A stretch of 64,000 nt of DNA from JACDAN01 sp035535195 (GTDB lineage Bacteria > Actinomycetota > Thermoleophilia > Gaiellales > Gaiellaceae): positions 1 to 64,000 of the forward strand of contig DATLQK010000029.1 of assembly GCA_035535195.1 (NCBI GenBank). The letters run 5' to 3'. The notes below the pieces were generated by a model. It did not search any database. It saw only the letters and a program-made list of their open reading frames with translations, and was not told the origin of the DNA. Each line of letters begins with the position of its first letter. The first letter of the stretch is position 1. Shown piece by piece: positions 15,388 to 23,598 of this stretch. Both the position numbers and the translations under genes were made by a program.

Positions 15388-15798
15388 CTAGTGCTTCTTC
15401 TTGTGCTTCTTGACCTTGCAGGCGCCGTACTTGTCGCCGTGCTTCAGGTGCTTCTTGTCACGCTTGAAGCCACGCACCCTGATCGTGCGGTGCTTGCCGC
15501 TCTTCGCCTTGTGGTGGCAGAGCGTGAAGATCGCGCGGGGACAAGGGCCGAGGCCGTCGCCGTGCCTCAGGTGCGCCTTCACGGCGCGCCGCGAGACGCG
15601 GATCGTGTGGTAACGGCTCTTCCGCTTCGGGCCCGAGCGGTGGCAGATCGTCACCTTCTTGCCGTACTGCGCGGTCACCGCCTGCGTGCTCGCCGGCGAG
15701 ACCGTCGCGCCGAACGACGCAAAGGCGATCACCGCGAGCACGGCGACGAACGAGAGCACGGCCAGTTGCGCGGCCCGTTTTGTCGTCACGTGTCTCAT
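15388..15798 (-). CDS. Secreted basic protein with two CHxR...HGD..G.C repeats
   Basis: A 136-residue protein with an N-terminal signal peptide (LAVLSFVAVLAVIAFASFGATVSPA). The mature part is very basic and ends in a Lys/His tail. Two tandem repeats can be aligned: VTICHR...YHTIRVS...AHLRHGDGLGPC and FTLCHH...KHRTIRVR...KHLKHGDKYGAC. Each has a leading Cys-His, a central HTIRV-like strand, an HLxHGD motif and a closing Cys. This C-H...HL.HGD..G.C unit is known as a repeat at the ends of various secreted bacterial proteins. The spaced Cys and His residues could bind metal or form disulfides. It follows the O-antigen-ligase-like gene by nine bases and ends at a strong terminator. Confidence 0.75.
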   Translation of the reverse strand: MRHVTTKRAAQLAVLSFVAVLAVIAFASFGATVSPASTQAVTAQYGKKVTICHRSGPKRKSRYHTIRVSRRAVKAHLRHGDGLGPCPRAIFTLCHHKAKSGKHRTIRVRGFKRDKKHLKHGDKYGACKVKKHKKKH

Positions 15799-15807
15799 GT
15801 GCGGGGG

Positions 15808-17574
15808 CTACCCGCCGCCGGTCGTTCGAAACCCGAGCTCCACGAGCTCGGGGCTGAGGGGATTGAGCCGTTTCGCACGCGCGAACTCGGCTTTCCTTGT
15901 AGCTCCGGTGCTCGCGAGGCCGAGGTCAAGCCAGGCTTCCCAATCGTTCGGATTTTGTGAAATTGCGCGACGGAAGCTCCCGCGGGCGGCTTCGGGCGAG
16001 TCGGAGGCCAGCTGCGCCTCGCCGAGCAGCTTCCACGGCTCGGCCGACCACGGCTGGAGGGTCCGGGCGTGCCGTGCAGCGGCCGCCGCAGCGGCCTGGT
16101 CGTCCCGGTCGGCCGCCGCCGACGCCTCGGCGAGCTGCCTGTTGCCGGCGAACGCGAAGGCCGCCGCCAGGCACAGCGCACCGGCCGCGAATGCCCAGCC
16201 GCGGCGAATTCGCGGGCCGTCCGCGGGCACGAGCGTCGCCACCCCGCAGGAGAGCGCCGCGACGGTGACGGCCGCGAGCTCCCAGTCCCAGTCCTGCGCC
16301 GCGTGCACGAGGAACGCCGAGTACGGCGCCAGCGCGACCGGCGTCCACGGGCCTCGCCCGCCCAGGAACGGCGCGGCGAGTGCGACGAGCAGGAAGGCGA
16401 GGCCGAGCGGGCCGAGCTCGGCGAGGGTCTCGAGGTAGAGGCTGTGCGAGTCGTGGACCGGCTGCGGGACGGGACGGTCCTGCAGCCAGGCGCGGGCGAA
16501 CGTGCCGGCGCCAGAGCCGATCAGCGGGTGGTCCTCGACGACGCCGCCCGCGACCCGCCAGTAGTCGACGCGGTTGCTCCCGGACAGGCTGAGGACGCGG
16601 GAGCCCGTGTTGCCGTGCGTCGGTGCGGGGGCGGCCTCGAAGGAGTCGACGACTGCGCGAGGGCCGCCGGCGGCAACGAGTCCGGCGAGCACGACGACGA
16701 CCGGAGCGGCGATCAACGCGCCGGCGAACGCCGTCCGCAGGCGCTTCGACGGCGTGAGCTCTAGGCCGCGGACGACCCAGAGTAGAAGCGCCGAGAGCGC
16801 GCAGAGCGCCGGCACGAGCACTGCGAGGCCGCCCGTCGCGCCGAGTCGGTCGGCGGCGACGACGCCGAGGGCTGCCGGTACTGCGACGACGAGCGCGATC
16901 GAGGCGAGCTGGAGCCGTTCCGGACCGAGTGCGACGCCGACCGCGAGCCCTGCGCCGAGCGCGAGCCAGGCCCCGCGGCTGAACGTGAAGTAGAGCGTGA
17001 CGGCGAAGAGCGGCCCGACCGCAGCGGCGACGGCGGCCGGGGCGCGCGGCGCCCGCGCGGACACTCCGACGCCGAGCAAGAGGCCCACGGCGGCCAGGAT
17101 CCCCATGCCGTTGGCGTAGCCGATCGGATCCGCCAGCCGCTCGGCAACAGACTGATCGGCTACGAGCGGCGTTTCCGGCGTCCCGAGCAGCCAATCGCCG
17201 AGGCCGTACGCGCAGAGAACGCCGGCGGCGCCGAGCGTCCCGGCGAGTAGGGCGGCCCGTGTCGCCGCGACGAGGAAGACGGCCGCCGCGCCCACGTAGA
17301 GGAGCGACCGCTCGACCTCGAGCACGGTGGCATCGAAATCGTCCGACCAGACGAGCGACAGCGCCGTCCACGCTGTGAACGCCGCGAGGCCGGCGAGGAG
17401 CGCGAGGCCGGGCTTTCGCGGCCGTGGCGCGCCCCGCACGAGGAGCACGGTCAGCACGGCCAGCACGGCAACCGAGCTCCACCCCCACGAGGTCGGCGCG
17501 TAGCCGCCTCCGTCGAGCCCGAGGCCGGCGACGAGGACGAAGACGCCGAGCGCCGCGACCTCGTCGCGGGTCAC
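15808..17574 (-). CDS. O-antigen-ligase-like membrane protein with C-terminal TPR region
   Basis: A 588-residue polytopic protein with roughly twelve hydrophobic helices. It carries a Wzy_C/O-antigen-ligase core: FTFSRGAWLALGAG, NRVDYWRVAGGVVEDHPLIGSGAGTF, and a long loop with VHDSHSLYLETLAELGPLGLAFLL. The C-terminal 130 residues are soluble and look like TPR helices (ARHARTLQPWSAEPWKLLGEAQLA, FRRAISQNPNDWEAWLDLGLA). The family transfers or polymerises lipid-linked glycans at the outer face of the membrane. The GTG at 17574 overlaps the flippase stop (GTGA), so a lipid-linked sugar is probably flipped and joined by this pair. Confidence 0.82.
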   Translation of the reverse strand: MTRDEVAALGVFVLVAGLGLDGGGYAPTSWGWSSVAVLAVLTVLLVRGAPRPRKPGLALLAGLAAFTAWTALSLVWSDDFDATVLEVERSLLYVGAAAVFLVAATRAALLAGTLGAAGVLCAYGLGDWLLGTPETPLVADQSVAERLADPIGYANGMGILAAVGLLLGVGVSARAPRAPAAVAAAVGPLFAVTLYFTFSRGAWLALGAGLAVGVALGPERLQLASIALVVAVPAALGVVAADRLGATGGLAVLVPALCALSALLLWVVRGLELTPSKRLRTAFAGALIAAPVVVVLAGLVAAGGPRAVVDSFEAAPAPTHGNTGSRVLSLSGSNRVDYWRVAGGVVEDHPLIGSGAGTFARAWLQDRPVPQPVHDSHSLYLETLAELGPLGLAFLLVALAAPFLGGRGPWTPVALAPYSAFLVHAAQDWDWELAAVTVAALSCGVATLVPADGPRIRRGWAFAAGALCLAAAFAFAGNRQLAEASAAADRDDQAAAAAAARHARTLQPWSAEPWKLLGEAQLASDSPEAARGSFRRAISQNPNDWEAWLDLGLASTGATRKAEFARAKRLNPLSPELVELGFRTTGGG

Positions 17575-18590
17575 GCCGGGGCGACCCTCCTCCGAATCGC
17601 GACGGTGGCCACGAGCCCGGCGATCACCGTCGGGGCCATGGTGAGGAAGCGATAGACCAGAACCGCGGCCACAACCCCGGCGTTCGCCCCGCCGAAGCCG
17701 ATCAACGCGCCGGTCAGGCCCAGCTCCACGACGCCGACTCCCCCGGGCGTGATCGGGAAGGAGCCGAGGATCCGCGCGAGCGACCAGGCGGCGAAGGCCT
17801 CGACGACGGAGACCTCCGAGCCGGGCACGTCGCAAGCCCTGAGCGCGACCAGCAGGACGAGGAACACGTTCAGCGTGCCAACGAGGGTCGCGAGCGTCAG
17901 CAGATGCCAGCGGCGGCGAAGGAGCACCACGGCATCGTCCCGGAAGCGATCGAAGCTCGGGCCGCCCCAGGCGACCGGGGGGCGTCGCAGCAGTCCGACC
18001 ACCCAGCTCGCGGCGCCGGCTGCGAGATCACCGATCTCCATCGCCATGCGCGGGCTGGAGAGCACGAGCGCGAGCGCGGTGACGGCGACGCCGAGGATCG
18101 CGACGCCGACGAACGCGGCCGTCGCGAGGAGGGCCGAGTCGCCGCCGGTGGCGGTGAGCAGGAAGACGGCCACGATCGGGTACGACAGGTTCGCGAACTG
18201 GTTCCAGAGGCTGACGAGCGTGACCGCCCGGGCGATCTCACGGGGGGCGAAGCCCCACCGACGCAGGATCCCGTAAGCGCCCGCGATCCCGACCGCGGCG
18301 CCGGCGGGGACGACGATCGAGAGCGCCGTCGCGATCTGCGTGAGGGCGAGCGCGTCGCGGAAGCGCAGTCCGGGGAGGGCGGCGATCCAGGGCGGCGCGA
18401 ACGTCAGGATGTTCAGCGCCGTCACCGCGAGGAGTGCGACGATCCACGGCCAGGAGAGGTCGCGCACGACCCCCCACACGTCCCGGTAGTCCGCGATCTT
18501 CGGCAGGAAGAACGCGAACGTGGCGATGACGAAGACGAGGCCGATCGCCCCCAGACCGGCGCGCTTCCAAGTTCCCCCCGGGACGGCCAT
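17571..18590 (-). CDS. YbhN/UPF0104-like flippase-fold membrane protein
   Basis: A 339-residue polytopic protein with eight or so helices, including GAIGLVFVIATFAFFLP, and the family motif GSFPITPGGVGVVELGLTGALIGFGG near the C-terminus. This is the second YbhN-type protein of the window; the other is at 9668-10840. It starts at ATG 18590 and heads the operon with the O-antigen-ligase-like and CHxR-repeat genes. A role in moving lipid-linked glycan or lipid for envelope assembly is a reasonable inference, not shown by the sequence. Confidence 0.78.
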   Translation of the reverse strand: MAVPGGTWKRAGLGAIGLVFVIATFAFFLPKIADYRDVWGVVRDLSWPWIVALLAVTALNILTFAPPWIAALPGLRFRDALALTQIATALSIVVPAGAAVGIAGAYGILRRWGFAPREIARAVTLVSLWNQFANLSYPIVAVFLLTATGGDSALLATAAFVGVAILGVAVTALALVLSSPRMAMEIGDLAAGAASWVVGLLRRPPVAWGGPSFDRFRDDAVVLLRRRWHLLTLATLVGTLNVFLVLLVALRACDVPGSEVSVVEAFAAWSLARILGSFPITPGGVGVVELGLTGALIGFGGANAGVVAAVLVYRFLTMAPTVIAGLVATVAIRRRVAPA

Positions 18591-18694
18591 ACGTGCATGA
18601 TCTTCGATCGCATCACCCTGTCGGGAGGTTGCTCGAGCCGCCCGGGCCCGACAGAGTGCACTGGAATCCCCCGCGGAAAGGAGACGATCGCCAC

Positions 18695-18865
18695 ATGAAC
18701 AGAGGGATGCCCGCGCTGATCGCGGCCGGAGTGCTCTTCGGAGGGTTCGCCCTTGGCGCTCTCCTCGTCGGCGTCGACCTGGTCTTCCTCGGCATCATCG
18801 TCGGGGCTTCGGCCGTGCCGGCTGCATTCATCACCTGGGTGATGGCGGGAGACCGCTACTACTGA
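18695..18865 (+). CDS. Small two-helix membrane protein
   Basis: A 56-residue protein made almost entirely of two hydrophobic helices (LIAAGVLFGGFALGALLVG and LVFLGIIVGASAVPAAFITWVMAG) with a short charged tail. I picked ATG 18695 because GAAAGGAG precedes it by about ten bases. No family is recognised. Its TGA stop overlaps a CTG that must serve as the start of the downstream ZIP transporter, so the two are coupled. It could be a partner of that transporter or just a leader gene. Confidence 0.65.
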   Translation: MNRGMPALIAAGVLFGGFALGALLVGVDLVFLGIIVGASAVPAAFITWVMAGDRYY

Positions 18866-19593
18866 TCTCAGCGTTCGCCTGGGGCGCGTTCGCGAGTTCG
18901 TCGCTGCTCGTCGGCGCCCTCGCTGCGCTCAACCTGCAGCTCACGCCGCGCGTCGTGGGCCTCGTGATGGGCTTCGGCGCCGGTGTGCTGATCAGCGCCG
19001 TCGCCTTCGAGCTGTTCGCGCAGGCGGCCGAGACGACTCACCGCCACTCGGACGTCGCCGGCATCTTCGCCGGCTCACTCACGTTCTACGTGGGGGACCG
19101 GTTCATCGACCGGAGGGGCGGCGAAGGGCGGAAGCGGATGAGCGGGGGCGGCCAGGCGGCCGGAGTCGCCCTGGCCATCGTTCTCGGCATCGTGCTCGAC
19201 GGCATCCCGGAGTCGACCGTGATCGGCCTCGACCTCCATGCCGGCGAGGGCGTCAGCGTCGCGTTCCTCGTCGCCGTCTTCCTCTCCAACCTGCCCGAGG
19301 CGGCAGGTGCGTCGAGCGGCCTCGCGTCGTCCGGTTGGAGCCCGCGGGCGATCTACACGCTCTGGATCGTCGTCTCCCTTGTCGCCGGCCTCGCGTCCGC
19401 GGTCGGCTACGCGATCGGGGCCGCGTCCGGCGCGGAGGTCTACGCCTTCATCCTCGCGTTCGCCGCGGGCGCGATCCTCACGATGCTGGCCGACACGATG
19501 ATGCCGGAGGCCTTCACGCACGGCGGGAAAGCCGTCGGCCTGCTGACGACGCTCGGCTTCGCGCTGTCGTTCGCGATCAGCTCGCTGGAATAG
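18862..19593 (+). CDS. ZIP-family metal transporter, CTG start
   Basis: A 243-residue protein with eight helices typical of ZIP divalent-cation transporters. The first is SAFAWGAFASSSLLVGALAAL, then LVMGFGAGVLISAVAFELF. The metal-site helices are VLDGIPESTVIGLDLHAG and FLSNLPEAAGASSGL, which replace the usual HNxPEG motifs. No ATG, GTG or TTG occurs in frame before 18955, and starting there would delete the first helix. CTG at 18862 overlaps the previous stop as CTGA, with GGGAGA about ten bases upstream, so I use it. It probably imports Zn, Fe or Mn. Its end overlaps the convergent HdeD gene by 17 bases. Confidence 0.82.
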   Translation: MISAFAWGAFASSSLLVGALAALNLQLTPRVVGLVMGFGAGVLISAVAFELFAQAAETTHRHSDVAGIFAGSLTFYVGDRFIDRRGGEGRKRMSGGGQAAGVALAIVLGIVLDGIPESTVIGLDLHAGEGVSVAFLVAVFLSNLPEAAGASSGLASSGWSPRAIYTLWIVVSLVAGLASAVGYAIGAASGAEVYAFILAFAAGAILTMLADTMMPEAFTHGGKAVGLLTTLGFALSFAISSLE

Positions 19594-20176
19594 GCCGCAT
19601 GCCGCGCAGCCGCTGGACGAGCTTGCGCACCTCGAAGGCGATCACGATCTCCCAGATGCCCATCACGATCGCCCACGCGCCGATCAGCGTGATCAGGATC
19701 GCCAGCGTGATGCCCGGTCGTCGCATCGCCCAGATCCCGAGCGGCGTCTCGATCACGCCGAGGATCAGGACGAGCCACCAGTGGGGCGCTTGCCGGTTCG
19801 CGAGCGCGCCGACGATGTGGAGCACGCCGCTGACGACGATCCAGGCGCCGATGAAGACCGCCACGACGTAGAGACCGTGGCCGGGCCAGACGAGGAGCGC
19901 GATCCCCGCGGCGATCCCGAGCAGTCCGGCAATCACGTTCGTAGAGCGGCTGCCGCCGTCGAGCGGCTTCGTGATCAGGTACGCGGCGCCCTGGATGATG
20001 AAGAGTGCCCCGACGAACGCCGCCAGGCCGTTCACGCTCCAGTCGATCGCCAGGATCAGCGCCCCGAAGACGACCGAGATCACGCCGGCGACGAGGAACA
20101 CCCACCAGCTCGACGCCGCCTGCTCCGCCTCGTCGACCTCGAAGGTCGTGCGGTCGCTGATGGGGTTCAGCAGCAT
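19577..20176 (-). CDS. HdeD-family (DUF308) membrane protein
   Basis: A 199-residue protein with six hydrophobic helices in two similar halves: WWVFLVAGVISVVFGALILA, LAAFVGALFIIQGAAYLI, IAGLLGIAAGIALLVWPG, VVAVFIGAWIVVSGVLHIVGAL and two more at the C-terminus. This is the HdeD/DUF308 pattern, linked to acid stress in enteric bacteria but of unknown mechanism. It is the third gene of a minus-strand run after the metallo-hydrolase and K+ channel genes. Confidence 0.85.
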   Translation of the reverse strand: MLLNPISDRTTFEVDEAEQAASSWWVFLVAGVISVVFGALILAIDWSVNGLAAFVGALFIIQGAAYLITKPLDGGSRSTNVIAGLLGIAAGIALLVWPGHGLYVVAVFIGAWIVVSGVLHIVGALANRQAPHWWLVLILGVIETPLGIWAMRRPGITLAILITLIGAWAIVMGIWEIVIAFEVRKLVQRLRGMRPIPAS

Positions 20177-20185
20177 GCGGCGAGT

Positions 20186-20581
20186 CTACTCCGGCTCTCG
20201 GCCGACGATGCGTTCGAGACGGGCGAGGCGCTCCTCGAGGTCCGCCGGGTTCCGGCGCCGCGCCACGAGCAGCGACGCGACCGTCCCGGTGAGCAGCGAC
20301 AGGAAGGAGAAGGCAAGGATCATCAACCCGGTCGCGACGAGCCGTCCCCATGTGTCCTCTGGCGTCACGTCGCCGTAGCCGACCGTCGTCACCGTCTGGG
20401 CCGACCACCAGAGCGCCCGGCCGATGGTCGGGTATTCCTTGTGGTCGACCAGCCACATGACGAACCCGGCCCCGAGCGTCGTCAGCGCGATCACGGTCAT
20501 GAGGTACGGGATGATCCGGCCGGTCTCGAGTGCTCGCGACAAGCGCTTGTTGGTCACGCGCAGGAGGAAGCTCTCCGGCAT
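20186..20581 (-). CDS. Two-helix potassium channel (Ion_trans_2)
   Basis: A 131-residue channel subunit. TM1 is about 24-45 (IIPYLMTVIALTTLGAGFVMWL). The pore helix and selectivity filter TTVTTVGYGD end near residue 71, with the filter TVGYGD at 66-71. TM2 is about 80-105. A short C-terminal stretch (LEERLARLERIV) looks like a small coiled coil, suitable for tetramer assembly. No RCK domain is fused. It would conduct K+ across the cytoplasmic membrane. It is flanked by the metallo-hydrolase and HdeD genes on the same strand with gaps of 12 and 9 bases. Confidence 0.9.
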   Translation of the reverse strand: MPESFLLRVTNKRLSRALETGRIIPYLMTVIALTTLGAGFVMWLVDHKEYPTIGRALWWSAQTVTTVGYGDVTPEDTWGRLVATGLMILAFSFLSLLTGTVASLLVARRRNPADLEERLARLERIVGREPE

Positions 20582-20593
20582 CCACGCGCAGGT

Positions 20594-21325
20594 CTACCAG
20601 CCGTCCAGGACGGCTCCCGGCTCGAGGACCCGCACCTCCGTGTCGATCCCGGCGGCCTTGACGGCGCGGTCGAACGCCACGGCGGGCAACCGCAGGAACT
20701 GGGCGCGGCTGCTGCGATGGAACGGGCGGTACGTGCCCCAGTGGATGGGGACGACGACCTTCGGCCGCAGGCGCCGGACCGCCTCCGCCGCGCGCTCCGG
20801 GTTCATGTGCTTGCCGCGCCCGAGCGTCGCGCCCCAGCCCCAGATCGGGAGCAGCGCCAGGTCGAGGTCTGGCACGAGGCCATCCATTGCGTCGAAGAGG
20901 TCGGTGTCGCCGGCGAAGAAGACCCGCCGCGAGCCGAGGATCGCAAACCCGAGCGCCGGTCCCTCGCGCCTCGGCGGGCGCCCGCCTTCGTGCTCGGCGT
21001 GCGTCGCCCGGACGACGAGCGGGCCGACCTCGACCTGATCCCCGGCCCGGATCTCCTCGACGTGGAGCCCCGGCAGCGCGGCGGCGACCCCGCGCGGCGC
21101 GAGCATGCGAGCGGCGGACACGAAGGCGAGCGAAGGCCGGTCGAGGTGGTCGTGATGGGCGTGGGAGATCAGGACCACGTCCGGCTGCTCCAGCGTGCGA
21201 ACGTTCACCGGGGCGGCGCGCCGGAGGTGCGCGACGCGGTTCCGGAGCAGCGGGTCGGTCAGCAGCCGGACGCCGTCGAGCTCGATCTCGACGGTCGCAT
21301 GACCGATGTAGCGCAGCCGCGGCAT
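20594..21325 (-). CDS. Metallo-beta-lactamase-fold hydrolase (UlaG/beta-lactamase_3 type)
   Basis: A 243-residue MBL protein. It has the metal motif H55-A-H57-H58-D59-H60 in LISHAHHDHLD, the following FFAGDTDLF (Asp ligand) and a late His in VVPIHWGTYRPF. This short class includes UlaG-like and NAPE-PLD-like phosphodiesterases; the substrate here is unknown. It starts at ATG 21325; a longer reading to 21481 runs into the divergent membrane-protein gene. It heads the run to the K+ channel and HdeD. Confidence 0.85.
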   Translation of the reverse strand: MPRLRYIGHATVEIELDGVRLLTDPLLRNRVAHLRRAAPVNVRTLEQPDVVLISHAHHDHLDRPSLAFVSAARMLAPRGVAAALPGLHVEEIRAGDQVEVGPLVVRATHAEHEGGRPPRREGPALGFAILGSRRVFFAGDTDLFDAMDGLVPDLDLALLPIWGWGATLGRGKHMNPERAAEAVRRLRPKVVVPIHWGTYRPFHRSSRAQFLRLPAVAFDRAVKAAGIDTEVRVLEPGAVLDGW

Positions 21326-21376
21326 AGTCCAGATCGGACGATGACGCAAACGACGAAAGGGCGGTAGAAGAGCGCC

Positions 21377-22504
21377 ATGGGTCGCATGCTGCTCGCCCGG
21401 CTCCTCGTCGTTCTGGGCGCGATCCTCGCCGTTCTCAGCCTGATCGCCGGCTATGTCCGCTTCCAGGCGCTCGACACGCAAACCGTCGAGAAGACCGCCG
21501 GGGATCTGATCGCCGACCCGGAGATCCGCAACCAGGTCGCCGCGACACTCGTCGACCAGCTGTACTCGAACGTCGACGTCGAGGGGACGCTCAACGAGCG
21601 TCTCCCGGCGGACCAGAAAGGGCTCGCCGGCCCGATCGCCGGCGCGATCCGGCTCGCCGCTGATCCGGCGGCTCAGCGAATCCTGGCGCGGCCGGCCGTG
21701 CAGGAGCTCTGGGTGAGATCGGTCGCGCGGTCACACAAGGCGCTCCTGAGGGTGCTCGAGGACGACACGGGGCCAGTCTCGACCGAGGGCGGCGAGGTCG
21801 TGCTCGACCTGCGTCCGCTCGTGATCCAGCTCGGCGACCGCGTCGCCATCGTCGGGGACGTCAGCCAGCGGCTCGGGCCTGACGCCGGGCAGATCAAGAT
21901 CATGGAGGCGGACCAGCTCGAAACGGCCCAGGATCTGACGCAGCTCGCGAAGACGCTCGGGCTGTGGCTCTGGATCGTCCCGATCGTGCTCTGGGCCGTG
22001 GCGCTCTGGCTGGCGGAAGGACGTCGCCGCGGGATCCTGCGGATGATCGGCATCTCGGCCATCCTGGTCGGCCTCGCCGTACTCGTCGCCAGGCGGATCG
22101 CGGGGTCGGAGGTGGTCGACAGCCTCGCGAAGGCCGAATCGGCCCGGGCGGCGGCGAGTGACGCCTGGGACATCCTCACCGACCAGCTGAAGGACGGCGG
22201 CCTCACGCTGATCGGGCTCGGCGTCGTGCTGCTCGTCGCCGTCTGGATCAGCGGGCCGTCCACGTGGGCGACCGACTCGCGTCGCTGGATGGCTCCCTAC
22301 ATCGCCCGCGCCGAGATCGCCTTCGGCGCCGCCGCGGCGCTGCTCTTCCTGCTCGTTTGGTGGGGACCGACGGTCCAGACGCAGCGCTGGCAGCTCGTGC
22401 TTGCCGCCGCGGTCGTGCTGGCGCTCGGCGTCGAGGTGCTGCGCCGGCAGACGGCCGCGGAGTTCCCGGAATCGAAACCGACGACGAAAGGAGCAGGCTC
22501 ATGA
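21377..22504 (+). CDS. Hypothetical integral membrane protein
   Basis: A 375-residue protein. One N-terminal helix (LLARLLVVLGAILAVLSLIAGYVRF) is followed by about 170 extracytoplasmic residues with VEKTAGDLIADPEIRNQVAATLVDQLYSNVDVEGTLNERLP. Five further helices end the protein. This layout recurs in actinobacterial proteins of unknown function; I know no assigned role. It starts at ATG 21377 or 21386. Its stop overlaps the next gene's ATG (ATGA), so it is coupled with the DUF7144 protein. Confidence 0.7.
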   Translation: MGRMLLARLLVVLGAILAVLSLIAGYVRFQALDTQTVEKTAGDLIADPEIRNQVAATLVDQLYSNVDVEGTLNERLPADQKGLAGPIAGAIRLAADPAAQRILARPAVQELWVRSVARSHKALLRVLEDDTGPVSTEGGEVVLDLRPLVIQLGDRVAIVGDVSQRLGPDAGQIKIMEADQLETAQDLTQLAKTLGLWLWIVPIVLWAVALWLAEGRRRGILRMIGISAILVGLAVLVARRIAGSEVVDSLAKAESARAAASDAWDILTDQLKDGGLTLIGLGVVLLVAVWISGPSTWATDSRRWMAPYIARAEIAFGAAAALLFLLVWWGPTVQTQRWQLVLAAAVVLALGVEVLRRQTAAEFPESKPTTKGAGS

Positions 22505-22911
22505 GCACCCGATCAAAGCCGGTCAGCGGCTGGGCCGTCGGCTTCACCGCCTTCGCCGGCGCGATCATGCTGATGGTCGGCATCTTCCAGGCCTTCGCCG
22601 GCCTGGCGGCGATTCTCAACGACGAGTTCTTCGTCCGGAGGCCGAACTACACGTACGACATCGACATCACCGGGTGGGGCTGGATCCACCTGATCATCGG
22701 GATCATCGTCGCCGCGGCCGGATTCGCTGTCTTCTCCGGTGCCGCCTGGGCCCGGGCGGTCGGCATCACGATTGCACTGCTGAGCGCGATCGCCAACTTC
22801 TTCTTCATCCCGGTCTACCCGGTCTGGGCGGTCCTGATCATCGCCCTCGACGTCGTCGTGATCTGGGCACTGGCCACGTACACGGAGGACGCTGCCGCCT
22901 CGCGCTTCTGA
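22501..22911 (+). CDS. DUF7144-family four-helix membrane protein
   Basis: A 136-residue protein with four helices: WAVGFTAFAGAIMLMVGIFQAFAGLAAI, then a short exposed loop YTYDIDITGWGWIHLIIG leading into IIVAAAGFAVFSG, then WARAVGITIALLSAIANFFF and VWAVLIIALDVVVIWALATY. This is the actinobacterial DUF7144 pattern; function is unknown. ATG 22501 overlaps the preceding stop and has AAAGGAG upstream. The MarR regulator gene follows nine bases later. Confidence 0.85.
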   Translation: MSTRSKPVSGWAVGFTAFAGAIMLMVGIFQAFAGLAAILNDEFFVRRPNYTYDIDITGWGWIHLIIGIIVAAAGFAVFSGAAWARAVGITIALLSAIANFFFIPVYPVWAVLIIALDVVVIWALATYTEDAAASRF

Positions 22912-22919
22912 CCCGTCCT

Positions 22920-23387
22920 ATGATCGCCGCCGTGCCGGGGTCGCGGCGACGACAACGAATGCCGACCGTGCTGCTTGAGCTCTCGGTCGCGAACGCGCTT
23001 GCGAGCCAGCTGTTCGTCCGCGAGCTCAATCGCGCGGGCTACCCCTTCACGCACGTCGGCCTGCTCACCCTGATCGACCTCTACGGGCCGATCACGCCCG
23101 GCGACCTCGAGGACGAGACCGCGATCCCGAAGACGACGCTGCGCGGGCGGCTCAACGGCCTCTACCAGCGGGGCTATGTCCGCCGCGTCCCGAATCCGGA
23201 GGACCGCAGGTCGCATTTCGTCGAGGTCACGCCGAAGGGGCGGACGTTCCTCGAGGAGATGCAGCCGATCCTCCGCCGGACCGAGCAGGTGATCGAGGAG
23301 GCGGTCGGGACGCCGCTCGAGGACTATCGCGCGCCCCTGGAGCGGCTCCGCCTGGCCGAGCGCCGGCTGCTCGAGCGCGATGTTTAG
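22920..23387 (+). CDS. MarR-family transcriptional regulator
   Basis: A protein of about 155 residues with the MarR winged helix: LLTLIDLYGPITPGDLEDETAIPKTTLRGRLNGLYQRGYVRRVPNPEDRRSHFVEVTPKGRTFLEEM, including the DRR wing. Flanking helices should form the dimer interface. The start may be ATG 22920 or ATG 22959 (MPTVLLEL); neither has a strong ribosome site. It follows DUF7144 closely. A pair of near-perfect 16-bp dyads starts 13 bases after its stop, a plausible operator for this protein controlling the short transcript downstream. Confidence 0.85.
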   Translation: MIAAVPGSRRRQRMPTVLLELSVANALASQLFVRELNRAGYPFTHVGLLTLIDLYGPITPGDLEDETAIPKTTLRGRLNGLYQRGYVRRVPNPEDRRSHFVEVTPKGRTFLEEMQPILRRTEQVIEEAVGTPLEDYRAPLERLRLAERRLLERDV

Positions 23388-23399
23388 CCCGCGTTAAGA

Positions 23400-23437
23400 A
23401 GGGCGGATCCGTCCTAGATTTAGGGCGGATTCGTCCT
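23400..23437. promoter_or_regulatory. Pair of 16-bp dyads, candidate MarR operators
   Basis: AGGGCGGATCCGTCCT (23400-23415) and AGGGCGGATTCGTCCT (23422-23437) differ at one base and are 22 bp apart, two helical turns. Each is a near-palindrome (14 of 16 positions symmetric in the first). Their size suits a MarR dimer. They lie immediately after the MarR gene and before a very short open frame; TTAAGA at 23394 and TAGATT at 23415 could be promoter elements overlapped by the first dyad. Confidence 0.5.
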
Positions 23438-23450
23438 TATTCTCGGTGAG

Positions 23451-23558
23451 GTGCGCGTCATCTACTACGGCGTTCCCCCTGGCCACCCCAAGCCGAAGCC
23501 GCTCGAGCAGGATAAGACGCTCCTCCAGGCGGCGCTCCTCGCCCTCCGCGCGAGCTGA
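23451..23558 (+). CDS. Possible 35-residue peptide gene
   Basis: GTG 23451 opens a 35-codon frame ending at TGA 23558. The peptide starts VRVIYYGVPPGHPKPKPL and continues with a helix-forming EQDKTLLQAALLALRAS. It lies between the candidate MarR operator pair and a hairpin, as a compact transcription unit would. A GGTGAG lies immediately upstream, close for a ribosome site. I recognise no family; the evidence for translation is position and composition only. Confidence 0.35.
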   Translation: MRVIYYGVPPGHPKPKPLEQDKTLLQAALLALRAS

Positions 23559-23570
23559 TGCTCGAGAACG

Positions 23571-23598
23571 CGGAGGGCGCCGTTTCCGGCGCCCTCCG
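23571..23598 (+). terminator. Hairpin, likely terminator
   Basis: A perfect 12-bp stem (CGGAGGGCGCCG / CGGCGCCCTCCG) with loop TTTC is followed on the + strand by TGGGGGTTTC. It sits between the short frame ending at 23558 and the convergent substrate-binding protein gene ending at 23622, so it may stop transcription from both sides. The T-run is weak. Confidence 0.55.
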
